64,000 nucleotides of DNA from positions 12,256,839-12,320,838 of the forward strand of contig OZ038498.1 of NCBI GenBank assembly GCA_964036315.1, given 5' to 3'. The position numbers were made by a program, and so were the translations under genes. Numbering within the stretch: the first letter of the stretch is position 1; each line of letters opens with the position of its first letter. The DNA is from Acanthosepion esculentum. Taxonomy: Eukaryota > Mollusca > Cephalopoda > Sepiida > Sepiidae. The notes under the pieces are model-generated. The model did not search any database. It was not told the origin of the DNA and worked only from the letters and a program-made list of their open reading frames with translations. Shown here one piece after another: positions 1-10,662 of this stretch.

Positions 1-900
1 CGTCGCCCATGCCATGACTCGCATAACACCTAGTAAGCACAAGAACACATAATTTTCAGTCTTTCTCAACGACGATACCACATTACTATTTTTACAGAAC
101 TGGCGTCAAGGATAAGGAAATTTCCACGCAGTTGGGAGAATTTCCCAAGCCCGCCGAGGAAAGATTTTTCCGACCCAAAGGGCCTTTCGCATCACCAGCC
201 AGGTGAGTGATGATGATCATCGTTAGTGACGCATTTCAACCCATGCGATCAAGGCCATATGGAGCGAGCCTCCTGCTTCATTAAATCGAGCCAATCAGAT
301 CATGAACGGACCCCCTCACTAACACCTTATGGGACAACGCCTAGACATCAAAGAGGCCATCCGTCGCCCGTTAGAGAAAATTGAAAACTAACCGGGATTC
401 AAGATAGAAAGAGCACTTGCCTCGGGGTAAACGGTGGGCCTCCTCCTCGCACAAGTGCACACATCTTAAGGACAGGAAGCGCTTACTGGCGTCTTCTTTC
501 CAGAAATTGCCATTCTCATCGGCTTACAAAGATTCGGTTTAGGAATGCGATGCGAAGCGTATATTGAACCTCAAAGTTAGGCATTCCCAGACCGCCATCA
601 GAAGGATGGAGGCAACAGATCTCCCTATATGCGTTAGCAGCCATTCTTCCCCAAAAGAAGGAGAACAAGATAATAACTAATTGCACTGGTATAGCATACG
701 GGAGTGGAAGCACGAAGAGTCGATACAGGAGAAATGGGTAGTTATGCGAACATATTTTCACCTCCCTCATTAAGAAAATAGTTCACACGGGGCCGCAGAT
801 TAACTGCGTCTTCGACCTTCTCCTAAACATCCGACCAATTCATTTCCAGCAAGAATATCTTGACCGGCACGTCCGTCCAAAAGAAAGGCTCGGGAAGAGA
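1..900 (-). pseudogene. C-terminal part of the LINE ORF2
   Basis: From about 900 downward the minus strand reads AWKG followed by FFWTDVPVKI, then a segment ending FFWGRMAANAYREICC and HPSDGGLGMPNFEV (about 770-516), the usual connection-domain signature after the RT thumb. Further leftward are KEDASKRFLSL-like text and, near the edge, a LLGVMRVMAWATR-like C-terminal helix, in shifting frames. Length and order agree with the last third of such an ORF2. It is broken by several frameshifts and stops. Confidence 0.65.
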
Positions 901-1955
901 AACTCCCTTCCATGCGCCAAACAGTAAGCCAACTTATCGCGGTTGATCTTGGCCCTTGTCACCGTCTCGTTTGCCGACTTAAAAAATCTCGACCATGTTT
1001 GACACAAGAACCGAAACTTTATCATCACAGGTGAACGACCTGGCCGAGCTGGTAGTACCAGATAAGGGGATCCCTTCCATCCCCCCAACAGTAGGCAACA
1101 GACTTATCGCGGTTGATCTCGGCCCTTGTCACCGTCTCGTTTGCCGACTTCGCAAATCTCCACCCTGTTTGACGCAAGAACCGAAACTCCATCATCACAG
1201 GCGGAGTACCTGGCCGAGGTGGTAGCACCAGGTAAGGATATACTTTCTATACGCCCAACAGTTAGCCAACAGACCTATCGCTGTTGATCTTGGTCCTTGT
1301 CACCGTCTCGTTTGCCGACTTAAAAAATATCGACCATGTTTGACACAAGAACCGAAACCAAATCATCACAGGGTAGTCCCTGGCCAAGCTGGTAGCACCA
1401 GGTAAAGATATCCCTTCCATACCCCCAACAGTTAGCCAACAGACCTATCGCGATTGATCTTTGCCCTTGTCACCGTCTTGTTTGCCGACTTCGCAAATCC
1501 CCACCCTGATTGACGCAAGAACCGAAACTCCATCATCACAGGCGGAGTCCCTGGCCGAGGTGGTAGCACCACTTAAGGAGATCACTTCCACACGCCCAAC
1601 AGTAAGCCAACAGACTTATCGTTGTTGATATTGGCCCTTTCACCGTGTCGTACCCTCTGATCTCTTTGCGACTTCGAAAATATCGACCCTGTTTGACACA
1701 AGAACCGAAATTTCATCATCACAGGCAGAATACCTGGCAGAGATGGTACCACCTGGTAAGGAGATCCCTTCCATGCGCCCAACAGTAAGCCAACAGACTT
1801 ATCGCGGGTGATCTTGTCTCTTGTCCCCGTCTCGTACCCTCTGATCTCTTTGCCGACTTCGAAAACCTCGACCCTGCTTGACACAAGAAGCTAAACTCCA
1901 TCATCACAGGCGTCGTACCTAGCCGAGTTGGTAGCACTAGGTAAGGAGATCCGGC
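860..1955 (-). repeat. Tandem array (~170-185 bp unit, about 6 copies) of RT-thumb coding sequence
   Basis: A shared phrase beginning CCAACAG(T)TAGCCAACAG recurs near 917, 1086, 1256, 1426, 1597 and 1780, giving a unit of about 170 bp. The last interval is about 183 bp and the last two copies carry an extra block (CCCTCTGATCTCTTT). On the minus strand each unit encodes a variant of INRDKSVGLLLGAWKGS, the thumb-region motif of this LINE family. The array is therefore an amplification of the element's own coding sequence and not an unrelated satellite. It replaces the region that should carry the YxDD box. Confidence 0.8.
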
Positions 1956-1965
1956 GTGGACAGGA

Positions 1966-2238
1966 TTAGCGCTTTTGACTTGCGAAGGAAGGCTTCAACG
2001 CAAGAACGTAAAGCAAAGCCGAAAGCGGACAACCTTGACGAATGGAGTGTGACAACACGAAAGACTCCGATCGTACCCCATTTACTTCCACCAGTGTATT
2101 GGTGACGGCCAGAAAACAATGGTCAAAGGTATCGAATGCCCTGGACTGATCTAAATTGATCACCACGGCTTCACTCTCGTCTTGCTCCATTATCAAGCGT
2201 ACCAAATGAAGTTTATGCTGAATAGTCCTACCTGTCAA
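1966..2238 (-). pseudogene. Reverse transcriptase core fragment of the LINE
   Basis: The 90-residue frame contains RT motif A (VVINLDQSRAFDTFDH) with its catalytic aspartate, followed by a substrate-site segment (VEVNGVRSE) and motif B (RQGCPLS). Some 20-30 residues normally lying between motif A and VEVNG are missing, so an internal deletion is visible. The catalytic YxDD box that should follow motif B is absent, because the sequence runs directly into the tandem array downstream. The fragment cannot be active. It is a dead relic of a retrotransposon polymerase. Confidence 0.8.
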
Positions 2239-2240
2239 CT

Positions 2241-2919
2241 GCTGTGCATACTGATTGGATAAAAAGGAAGGAAATTTTTTTCAAGCAAGTTTATTCTATT
2301 AAATTCATTGCTTTTATATCATTGTTTTCTTGATGAATATATTCGCTCTTCCTGAAGTATACATTGTGTTTTATACTTTCGACGTGTCACTTCATGATTT
2401 TAACTTTTTCTTTTGTTTCGTTTTTCCAGCAAGAACACCCAAGTCTAATAAATTCAAAGTACCAACTTTTAAGGTTTCGTAGTTTTATATTAAACAGAAG
2501 TATCGAATTTTAAGGTTTCGTAGTTTTATATTAAACTAATTAACTTTAAAATATTGGATTTTATTTCCAGCTATCCATCTGTGTAAACATTTGTGATATA
2601 TTTATCCTCTATTTTAACTCGCTTTTTTATTTTTCTTATTGCATATTTTTTATTAAACCACGCAGTTTGTTTCTGCATTTACACACCTAAAAGCAAGCAG
2701 CACGGATCAAAAATGTCTACCGATTAAATTGGTGTTCTGGTAGGTATGGACAATAACTTTGAAAGCTCACGTCATTCAGATTTTGTTATAAAGCTACATT
2801 CTGAATTATCTGATCCTTGGTTCCCGCCATATTGCCGTTTATCCGAGGTGAGGAGCAGAAGACATCGTCATCCTGATGAAGAATCTTTTTCTAATAAAGT
2901 GTTTCATTTTTTCTTGCTT
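2241..2919. other. AT-rich stretch with no recognised gene
   Basis: Apart from a 29-bp direct repeat, no coding similarity, TIR or RNA gene is visible. It separates the LINE remnant from the 30-bp minisatellite. A short open frame (2746-2943) runs into the minisatellite and looks fortuitous. Confidence 0.5.
2467..2536. repeat. 29-bp direct repeat, period 41 bp
   Basis: The phrase beginning TTTTAAGGTTTCGTAG is present at 2467-2495 and again at 2508-2536 without a change. This looks like a recent local duplication. Confidence 0.85.
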
Positions 2920-4775
2920 AATGGTTATAGACAAGAAGTGTAGAAGCATAATGTTTATAGATGAGAAGACCAGAAGCTTAGTGGTTACAGATAAGAAGTG
3001 TAAAAGTTTAATGGTTATAGAAAAGAAGGTCAGAAGCCTAATAGTTATAGATGAGAAGTGCAGAAGCTTAATGGTTATAGATAAGAAGTGTAGAATCATA
3101 ATGTTTAACGATAAAACGTGCATAAGTTTAATGACAAGAAGGGCAGAAGCTTCATGTTTACACATAAGAAGTGCAGAAGCATAATGGTTATAGATAAGAA
3201 GTGCAGAAGCTTCATGGTTATAGATAAGAAGTGCAGAAGCTTAATGGTTACAGATAAGAAATGCAGAAGCTTAATGTTTACACTTAAGAAGTACAGAAGC
3301 ATATTGGTTACAGATAAGAAGTGCAGAAGCTTAATAGTTATAGATAAGAAGTGAAGAAGCTTAATGGTTATAGATAAGTAATGCAGAAGCTTAATGTTTA
3401 CACATAAGAAGTACAGAAGCTTAGTGGTTACAGATAAGAAGTGCAGAAGCTTAATGGTTATAGATAAGAAGTGCAGAAGCTTAGTGGTTACAGATAAGAA
3501 GTGCAGAAGCTTAATGATTACACATAAGAAGTACAGAAGCATAGTGGTTACAAATAAGATGTGCAGAATCTTAATGGTTATAGATAAGAAGTTCAGAAGC
3601 TTAATGGTTACAGATAAGAAGTGCAGAAGCTTAATGGTTACTGATAAGAAGTGCAGAAGCTTTATAGTTGCAGATACGAATGCAGAATCTTAACTGTTAC
3701 CAAAATGAAGTGCAGAAGCTTAATGGTTACTGATAAGAAGTGTAGAAGTTTAATGTTTACAGATAAGAAGTACAGAGCTTAATGCTTATAGAAAGTACAG
3801 AAGCTTAATGGTTACACATAAGATGTACAGAGGCTTAATGGTTATGGCTAAGAAGTGCAGAAGCTTAGTGATTACAGATAAGATGTGCAGCTTAATGGTC
3901 TTAGATAAGAAGTACAGAAGCTAAATTTTGATAGGTAAGATGTACAGAAGCTTAATGGTAATAAATAAGAAGAACAGAGGCTTAGTTGGTACAGAGGCTT
4001 AATGGTTACAGATAAGAAATGTAGAAGCTTGTGGATCATAGATAAGAAGTACTGACGCTTAATGGTTCCAGAGAAGAAGTACAGAAACTTAATGGTTATA
4101 GATAAGACATGCAGAAGCTTAGTGGTTATAGATACGAAGTACAGAAGCTTAATGGTATTAGATTAGAAGTACGGAAGCTCAATGGTATTAGATTAGAAGT
4201 ACGGAAGCTTAATGGTATTAGATTAGAAGTACGGAAGCTTAATGGTTACAGATAAGAAGTGCAGAAGCTTAGTGGTTATAGATAAGAAGTGCAGAATCTT
4301 AATTGTTACAGATAAGTAGTGCATAAGCTTAATTTTTATAGATAAGAAGTACAGAAGCTTAATGGTTATAGATAAGAAGTACAGAAGCTTAATGGTTATA
4401 GATAAGAAGGGCAGAAGCTTAATGGGTACAGATAAGTAGTGCAGAAGCTTAATGGCTATAGATATGAATTACAGAAACTTAATGTTTATAGATCAGAAAT
4501 ACAGAAGCCTAATGGTTATTGATAAGAAGTGCAGAACCTTAATGGTTACTCATAAGATATACTGAAGCTTAATCGTTACACATAAGTAGTGCCGAAGCTT
4601 ATTGGTTATAGATAAGAAGTGCAGAGGCTTAGTGGTTACTGATAAGAATTACAGAAGCTTAATAGTTACAGATAAGAAATGCAGAAGCTCAATTTTTATA
4701 GATATGAAGTACAAATGCTTAATGGTTATAGATAAGAAGTACAGAATCTTAATGGCTATTGATAAGAAGGGTAAA
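2920..4775. repeat. 30-bp minisatellite, about 60 copies
   Basis: The unit reads approximately AGAAGCTTAATGGTTA followed by TAGATAAGAAGTGC and repeats with very regular 30-bp spacing for almost 1.9 kb. Most copies carry a HindIII site. Because 30 is divisible by three, one frame can stay open over many units, giving decapeptide repeats (KKCRSLMVID on the plus strand, LLHFLSITIK on the minus strand). Stops interrupt every frame, copies in the second half contain small indels (units of 28-32 bp), and no start context, splice pattern or conserved flank suggests a real protein. I read it as a non-coding minisatellite. Confidence 0.9.
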
Positions 4776-4900
4776 ACCTGATAACTGCAATTAAATCAGA
4801 AAGAAAATTCAAAAATTTTAAAATAGAGAAAATATAATGAAGACTGTTCTCCAGAGAAATTTGCATACACTTAGAGAAAACTAGAGGGAAAGTGATACAG

Positions 4901-4922
4901 AAAGAAAGATAGAGAGAGAGAG

Positions 4923-4993
<71 letters not shown>
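4901..4993. repeat. GA/GATA microsatellite
   Basis: Compound (GA)n and (GATA)n tract. Confidence 0.95.
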
Positions 4994-4995
<2 letters not shown>

Positions 4996-5997
4996 GTCAG
5001 ATAGATATAGAGAGAAAAGGAAAGAGGAGGCAAGATAAAGATAGTGTAACAGAAAATCGTGTCAACCCGATAAAAGACTCTGAGTTCGTTGTATGTAGTG
5101 TTGTAAGCACCAGGAGTTAAGTCCCCTTCCACAATGGACTGTTGAGAGAAGGCCTTCTACTTAGAGTAGGTGGCACTGACTATTTGCATATGAACGATAC
5201 TGGGCAGTATTAGCCAATAGCCAGCTTTAGTCTGGGATTGGGAGAGCTATATAACACCAGTTTTTTTTTCTCAGTCGAGAGGAGGGGCACTTGCTGTGCG
5301 AAAACCAGACAAGACGAACACAGATAAAGAAGAAAACAATAAAATGAAAGTTTAACAAAGTCTCACATTTTGTAGATTCAATACAAGATAACGTAATTTG
5401 TTCGTTTTCTTTGTTGTTCATCTGCTAGGCCTTCAAACCGAAAATATTGGCCAAGGAAAGACGATATTCGAATAAACACTGTTTTGCTATTCTGTTAAGT
5501 TTTTATTTTAGACTAATATCCTTATGTTTTTCTTGTTTGGAACGGCCTACTATAAGCAAAAGCGAATGAAGATCTCAGTCTGAAAGAACGACGAAATATT
5601 TACGAATAGCAACATCTTATAATTAAATATGACTTTCGTATCAGTTAAGTTATTTTTTATATCATCAAATAAACAGCGCCAAATTGTTAATATGATTTCA
5701 AATTGAATTTATTTCGCTGTTATTACTTATTTACTGAACGAATATCATAGCGAGGTGTAAGTTTCTGTGTCTGGTCAGAATACTAAAATAAAGATGGCGA
5801 TATTAAATCTTTTAATAAACATTAGAAATATGCACGCACACATATTTATTGTGGTTCAACAATAGTGAAAAAATTAAAATTAATGAAAACTCCTGAAAAG
5901 TTATCAATGTAAATAAATGGACGAAGTACACATATCTTGGAAGATTTCTGGATAAATATTGTGTTGTGTTGTATTTGGGAAACTTTATTCAAAAGTA
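4994..5997. other. No recognised feature
   Basis: AT-rich sequence with short unconvincing open frames. It ends at the TA dinucleotide that flanks the Tc1 element starting at 5998. Confidence 0.5.
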
Positions 5998-6940
5998 CAG
6001 TGCTGTTCGATAAAAGTGACTCACCTGATTTTTTTTACTAAATGTTCTCTTCTCCGATGAAACGAAAGTTGAGCTAAATTCAAAGGATAAGCGATCTAAA
6101 ATCCGAAGAAGAAGCTTTGAAAGCTCTTTGAATTTAGCAGTAAGTACTGTCAAGCATCCGTTCAGTATAATGTTCTGTGGATGCTTTTCTTTTCATGGAA
6201 CTGGTTTCTTAAAACCTATTGAAAAGACCCTCAGGAGCGAGCAGTACAAGAGAATTTTAGAGTCTTGTCTGCTCCCTTCTGCTGAAAGGGTGCAAATCGA
6301 CCCCACCAAGCTCATATTTATGCAGGATAATGCTCCCTGTCACAAATCAAAATTGATGAAGGAATACTTTGATGAGAAGCAAGTGAGTGTTATGACATGG
6401 CCGCCCCAATCTCCTGACCTCAACCCCATAGAAAACTTATGGCGCATTATAAAGTACAGGCTCTCGAGAAAGCAATTGAGCAACAAAGAGGATTTGATTG
6501 TGAATTTCATATCCGAATGGAATTCAATGCTTGAGATGAGATTTGCCAGAACCTAATCAAGTCAATGCCAAAAAGGGTTGAAAAGGTTATTCAAAATAAA
6601 GGAGGACCCATAGATTATTAAATATTTCGAACTATATTACCTATTATAAATAAATTATACCTCTATTATTCTTTATTTCAAGCTGTTCGGTTATGTTTCT
6701 ATTCATTACTAGTTGCAGGAAATAAGTGAGTCACTTTTTTTGCACAAAGTTTTTCCCTAAATCTCATTTATATCTAAAATTATAATAATCAATAGAATAC
6801 CTTAGGGTGGGTAAACTTTTTTACTAGGTGGTCGGGAAGGGGTCTTTATATTAGTAAGATTAAAAATTAGTTTGACCCCAAAAACAATAGGCGAAAAAAT
6901 TAAAAAAAAAAATCAGAGTCACTTTTATCGAACAGCACTG
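5998..6940 (+). mobile_element. Tc1-like DNA transposon, internally deleted, perfect 25-bp TIRs
   Basis: The ends 5998-6022 and 6916-6940 are exact reverse complements over 25 bp (outer end CAGTGCTGTTCGATAA). Both are flanked by TA (5996-5997 and 6941-6942), the target-site duplication of Tc1/mariner elements. The element is 943 bp, shorter than the usual 1.3-1.6 kb, because the transposase lacks its N-terminal DNA-binding half. Perfect TIRs and a long open frame suggest fairly recent mobilisation, presumably by transposase supplied elsewhere. Confidence 0.9.
6041..6556 (+). pseudogene. Tc1-like transposase, C-terminal catalytic part (DD34E)
   Basis: The frame is open from about 6041, where NVLFSDETK supplies the first catalytic aspartate. 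It continues through the second aspartate (FMQDNAPCH) and the final glutamate (DLNPIENLW), with 34 residues between the last two, the Tc1-type DD34E spacing. The only methionine start in frame is at 6128, after the first aspartate. The paired helix-turn-helix DNA-binding region and nuclear-localisation segment are missing upstream. It therefore cannot act alone. The last residues end at 6556, shortly before a normal C-terminus would. Confidence 0.88.
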
Positions 6941-7464
6941 TATTTCTGCAGCTAATTCTTTCAAATTCTCAAAAAAAAAAAAAAAAAAAAATGAAAGTAA
7001 GAATCTGAGACTTTCTGTTTACTTCGATATTAAAATAAATTATTTTCTTTTTATTCTAGATTTTTCCTTCATTTAATTTAAAAAATTTTTTTTTCTCTTA
7101 AGACGAAGATTTATGCTGCGCATGCTTAGTCCACCAATTACAATTTGGAAAAGGCGCATGCGCGAAGGAAAAAGATGCGACAGAACGAGTGAGAGAGAAA
7201 TACTAATGGGTGTGAAGATAACTATTGAAAGACAGGAGAAAAAAAAGTGTTTCATTGTCTTGTCAAGAACATAGTTTCAACGTGAAATGGATTAATGGCA
7301 GTAACAGAATTCGCATTCCACCTGTTCTTTCTAACTTTTGGTTTTGTTCATATTCTTCATAAAACTTCGAGCGCTCATTAGTCCAGAGAATTTTTCATTT
7401 TCATAACTCTTCAGATGCCGCTGATCTATGGATTCATTCTGACCTTTCTTTATCGTTTTGAGAC
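6941..7464. other. No recognised feature; contains a poly-A run
   Basis: An A tract of about 22 bases at 6970-6991 is the only notable element. No coding similarity seen. Confidence 0.5.
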
Positions 7465-7740
7465 TTTGTTAAACTCCCTTCCTTATTCCGGTTTCCCTGA
7501 CAAATACAATCTCCAACTATTTAAGTGTAACGTCAATCGACATCTCCAGTTGCCTTGATCTATCCACATGCCTCCTCCACATCCTTTCCCCTTTCATTCC
7601 TATCTGATCTCGCTCCAAATCTTCTGTAACCCCCTTGCCTTGATCGATCCACTATCTTTCTCCACATCCTCTCTTTTACCACTCCTATCTGCTCTTCCTC
7701 CAAACCTTCTGTAACCCCTTGCCTTGCTTGGGGTGACAAG
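7465..7740 (+). pseudogene. CR1/Jockey-like LINE, last ~30 codons plus duplicated 3' UTR
   Basis: The plus strand at about 7468-7558 reads NSLPYSGFPDKYNLQLFK and then NVNRHLQLP with a stop. This is the conserved C-terminal end of the LINE family also present at 8805-9205 and, antisense, at 25480-27650. After the stop, two related C-rich blocks (about 7551-7635 and 7636-7718, both ending in TTCTGTAACCCC) look like a tandem duplication of the element's 3' UTR. This is a 5'-truncated copy, typical of LINE insertion. Confidence 0.65.
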
Positions 7741-8225
7741 CTTAAAAAAAATATCAACTAAGATTTCAGATAGCAAGTGTAACGTTATCGAAAATTCTTA
7801 ATCGTCAGTACACTTCCAAATGTACTTAAACCTTCGTTGAATTGGAAATGAGCGAGAATCTTGTGGAAATCAGAATTTATAAATTTCATGCAATTGTGGG
7901 ATTGTGAATTTTTCCAGTCTTCTTACATTTGTCGATATGAATAATGCACGGCTGGAGAAAAGTGAGAGTTGTCTGCAACTCCACTGTTAAGAGAGAATGT
8001 ATTTTATAACAAAAACCAATATCAAATCCACAGTTCGACTATATTTGACTTGTTTCAAGAATGCAAAGACATTTTAATTGCAAACCTTTTATTATTATTT
8101 TTTAAAAAAATTTCCTTTGATATCTGGCGTTTACACATTTCTTTCCGGGTCCCGCCCAGGGACCTAAGGTTAGAAATGGTATCATGATACTTTCCACTGC
8201 AAAAAAAAAAAAAAACAGATTACAT
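7741..8225. other. No recognised feature
   Basis: AT-rich; a 14-base A run at 8201-8214. Nothing coding recognised. Confidence 0.45.
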
Positions 8226-8366
8226 AGATAAAGCCCTTCGTAAAGTGTGGGCTGTACTTGTCAGAACAATTTTTTGTATCTCTTTGAGGCATGGACTTTC
8301 AGGAATCCCTTCAATTAGTCTACTGGAATCTCTTCCAACCAATCCTAGGGCTCCAACTACAACAGG

Positions 8367-8370
<4 letters not shown>
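8226..8370 (-). pseudogene. R4-like LINE, C-terminal end
   Basis: On the minus strand the frame reads PVVVGALGLVGRDSSR and then EIQKIVLTSTAHTLRRAL, the characteristic C-terminal block of an R4-like non-LTR retrotransposon family (P-V-V-x-G-A-L-G ... LLxTAHxLRR). A related stretch occurs on the plus strand at 34623-35125. Immediately upstream in reading direction the frame enters an AAT microsatellite (8367-8424) coding only asparagine, so the protein is cut by repeat expansion. Confidence 0.65.

Positions 8371-8424
<54 letters not shown>
8367..8424. repeat. (ATT)n microsatellite inside LINE C-terminal coding sequence
   Basis: About 19 ATT units directly abut the codons of the PVVVGALG motif on the minus strand. 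Confidence 0.95.
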
Positions 8425-8425
<1 letters not shown>

Positions 8426-8649
8426 TAAAATCACAAGTTTCCTTACCGGAGGATATTGAATATTCCAAACTCCGTAACATCCACAAAATTCTATTTAATT
8501 ATAACAAATACACAATATAATTTATTATGAAAAGTGTAAAACATCTAACCTAATCATTATCTTCTAACACGGGACCTCAAAAAATTACAATGTGAAAATA
8601 ATGTTATTCATTTTTTCTCCTGACCGTTGGGAAATTGTAAAAGAAACAT

Positions 8650-8780
8650 TAATTTCTGATGTTGGTCACACAACCGCAATACTCACTCGTAGGTTAACTT
8701 GCAACATGGAAACTAAGTGCAAATTTTATATATTGATCATCACCTCAGAATCAACCAAAATAAAACTATTGACATAAATC
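8650..8780 (+). pseudogene. Penelope-like element fragment (GIY-YIG region)
   Basis: The frame contains VGHTTAILTRRLTCNMETK, matching the YIGHTTTTLSRRLTYHL segment of the Penelope-like element at 20937-20659. In such elements this is the start of the GIY-YIG endonuclease helix region. Only about 40 residues are recognisable, so it is a relic. Confidence 0.5.
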
Positions 8781-8804
8781 AAATAGTGGATAATCTTTAA
8801 ACTT

Positions 8805-9205
8805 TACAACTATTTCCTCGCTGCTTCTCAACTTCAGTCACTTACTCACCGATGTGACGTGGCTTCCCTCTTTCGATTCTGACGAGCTTTATCCCCCCTG
8901 GTGCTCTGACTACATGAATTTAAGCGTGCTACTAGATTGGCATTTAGGTCCCACACTTATATTGTTAAAATAGCTAAATGTAACCGCAACTTCTACTCCA
9001 ACAGTTTCTTTTCTCGTACTTCCCACCTGTGGAACTCCCTTCCATTTACTTGGTTCCCTGATAACTACAATATCCCACAATTTAAATGCAACATCAATTG
9101 CTATCTTCTATCTCCTTAAATCCCGTTCATTTTTTATCCTTTCCTCAATCTCCCCCATATCCAGTCTTTTCTCTCACTCGCTGTAACTCCCTAACTACTA
9201 GTAAA
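8805..9205 (+). pseudogene. CR1/Jockey-like LINE C-terminus and 3' UTR
   Basis: The frame at 8937-9119 reads KIAKCNRNFYSNSFFSRTSH then LWNSLPFTWFPDNYN and KCNINCYLLSP followed by a stop. This is the standard end of the family at 25480-27650. Sequence from about 8810 continues the match upstream in other frames (TDVTWLP, DELYP), so frameshifts are present. The C-rich tail to about 9205 resembles the 3' UTR copies at 7560-7740. An AT microsatellite follows directly. Confidence 0.72.
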
Positions 9206-9212
9206 GTGGAAT

Positions 9213-9213
9213 G

Positions 9214-9274
<61 letters not shown>
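9213..9274. repeat. (AT)n microsatellite
   Basis: Uninterrupted AT run directly after the LINE 3' end. Confidence 0.95.
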
Positions 9275-9277
<3 letters not shown>

Positions 9278-9528
9278 AAAGAACAGTAAGATATATAATC
9301 CGGTGTTCTTATTGATATTTTTTATTTTTACAAAACAGTGCTCAATCTAAATTTACAGAGTATAAATTCCAAAATTCGCTTGAGGATGAAACAGAACTAA
9401 TGCTTTTAATTTAATTATATAAATAAATTTGAAGTTTTAGCTTCCATTTTTTAAACATGCTTATTACTGTGTAGAGAAAAAACATATTATAAATCAGTTA
9501 ATTTATTATATATATATATATTTTAAAC

Positions 9529-9601
9529 ATGTTGTGTTGAATGTCAAAGACAACATAGTCCTGCATATTCTCTTTTGAATTTTCTCATATTTTCTAATGA
9601 G
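9529..9601. repeat. Single arm of the fold-back sequence found complete at 18858-19013
   Basis: From ATGTTGTGTTGAATGTC to TTTTCTAATGAGA the sequence is nearly identical to the left arm and loop of the palindrome at 18858-19013. Here the second arm is missing and replaced by unrelated sequence. Confidence 0.85.
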
Positions 9602-9646
9602 ACTTTTTATTTGAAAATTATATCGAAATAAATATTGTCCGTAAGA

Positions 9647-9688
9647 TAACCGAGTACTTTCGAACATCATTGTTCATCTTCAGGGTCA
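9647..9688 (-). ncRNA. Hammerhead-ribozyme-like motif
   Basis: On the minus strand: helix I strand TGACC, core CTGAAGA, one extra U, stem II GAACA/TGTTC, then GAAA, a self-complementary GUAC in the place of helix III, UC as the UH cleavage dinucleotide, and GGTTA closing helix I (one G-U pair). All conserved hammerhead core positions are present except for the single extra base after CTGAAGA. A palindromic GUAC helix III would favour cleavage as a dimer, as is known for ribozymes of Penelope-like elements. Activity is inferred, not shown. Confidence 0.5.
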
Positions 9689-9701
9689 AAATTTTTAACA
9701 A

Positions 9702-10662
9702 TGTCTTATACTTTGAATATACGCTCTTTAGCGCTAGAGGGCGTCGTCAGTGATGTTCTGAATTGGATCATTGGGCAGTTTCGGGTCTTTCAAACATCAT
9801 ACTGACCTCACCAAGTCGACCCCATCAGAGCTGATCGGACTCTGATACGCCCTCTAAAAATGCTTACAGACACTAACTTCTATAATATACCCCGTCATCG
9901 CGCATTTGATTGGTAGTTGATCAATAGCCAATCACAATGGTGTGTGCTCTATTTAAGTTGTTTGCGGGGAATTTTTTTTTTTTTAAGTGGACACCCTTTC
10001 ATCGGATACTTAGAAGGTAATTATGTTTTCCGTTTTTCCCACATCCCAGTAAGATACTTAGTACATCTAATATATTGCTTTTTACAAAAATAAAAGGGAA
10101 TTCGACCTTAAAAGGACTTTAAAAAACTTATTTACGAATAAAATAAATTACAACGAGAGTACAAATAGATATAATTAATAAAATTGTTTAAAACATATTG
10201 ACGAGTTAAAAAAAACCTTTAATCTATCGAAAATAAAATTTTAAATTTAGATTATAAAAAGAAAAAATTACGAAACGGGACGAGGGGTAATTTTAAGACA
10301 CCCATTCGTCGGATATTTAAAAGGTAAATATATATAGAGTCAATTTTTTTTAAAAGGATTGGCATATTTTCTTGTAGCAGAATCATGCTGCTACATTTTA
10401 TCTTTTTACAAACTAAATAAACGTTACAAAATCATTTTAATTTCAAAAGAAGCGATGATGTTATCACATGCATGGCGAAGATTTTCAATCATGTGAAGGC
10501 GTGAAAAAGATTCTTATTATACAAGCCAAAAGATCGAAGAATACGTTATGAAATTTAAAATTGAAAAAGTTCAAAGGAAAGGGTTATGTGGTGTATCTAA
10601 TTATGATGAAATATATTACAAACATTGTAGGATGTTTCCAGGAAAAGAAAAGTTGCTGTCAA

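Larger units (their letters stand above)
1..2240 (-). mobile_element. Degenerate LINE (non-LTR retrotransposon) ORF2 remnant
   Basis: Read on the minus strand, this stretch carries in order a reverse-transcriptase core piece (2238-1966), an array of repeated RT-thumb coding units (1955-860), a connection-domain piece (about 900-516) and a C-terminal tail reaching the window edge. The order matches one LINE ORF2 running leftward, so the element continues beyond position 1. Stops and frameshifts are frequent and no intact frame survives. The motif style (INLDQSRAFDT, RQGCPLS, GGLGMPNFEV) resembles Tx1/L1-like ORF2 proteins of invertebrates. The superfamily is less sure than the LINE call itself. 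Confidence 0.8.

Noticed and set aside
1098..1225. Plus-strand frames over the RT-thumb array
   Set aside because: They are the complementary reading of the LINE coding units.
2876..3693. Decapeptide-repeat protein (KKCRSLMVID repeats)
   Set aside because: The 30-bp minisatellite gives similar open frames on both strands, and stops interrupt each frame within about 150 codons.
2920..4775. CRISPR array suggested by regular ~30-bp repeats
   Set aside because: Repeats are contiguous with no unique spacers, and the genome is clearly eukaryotic.
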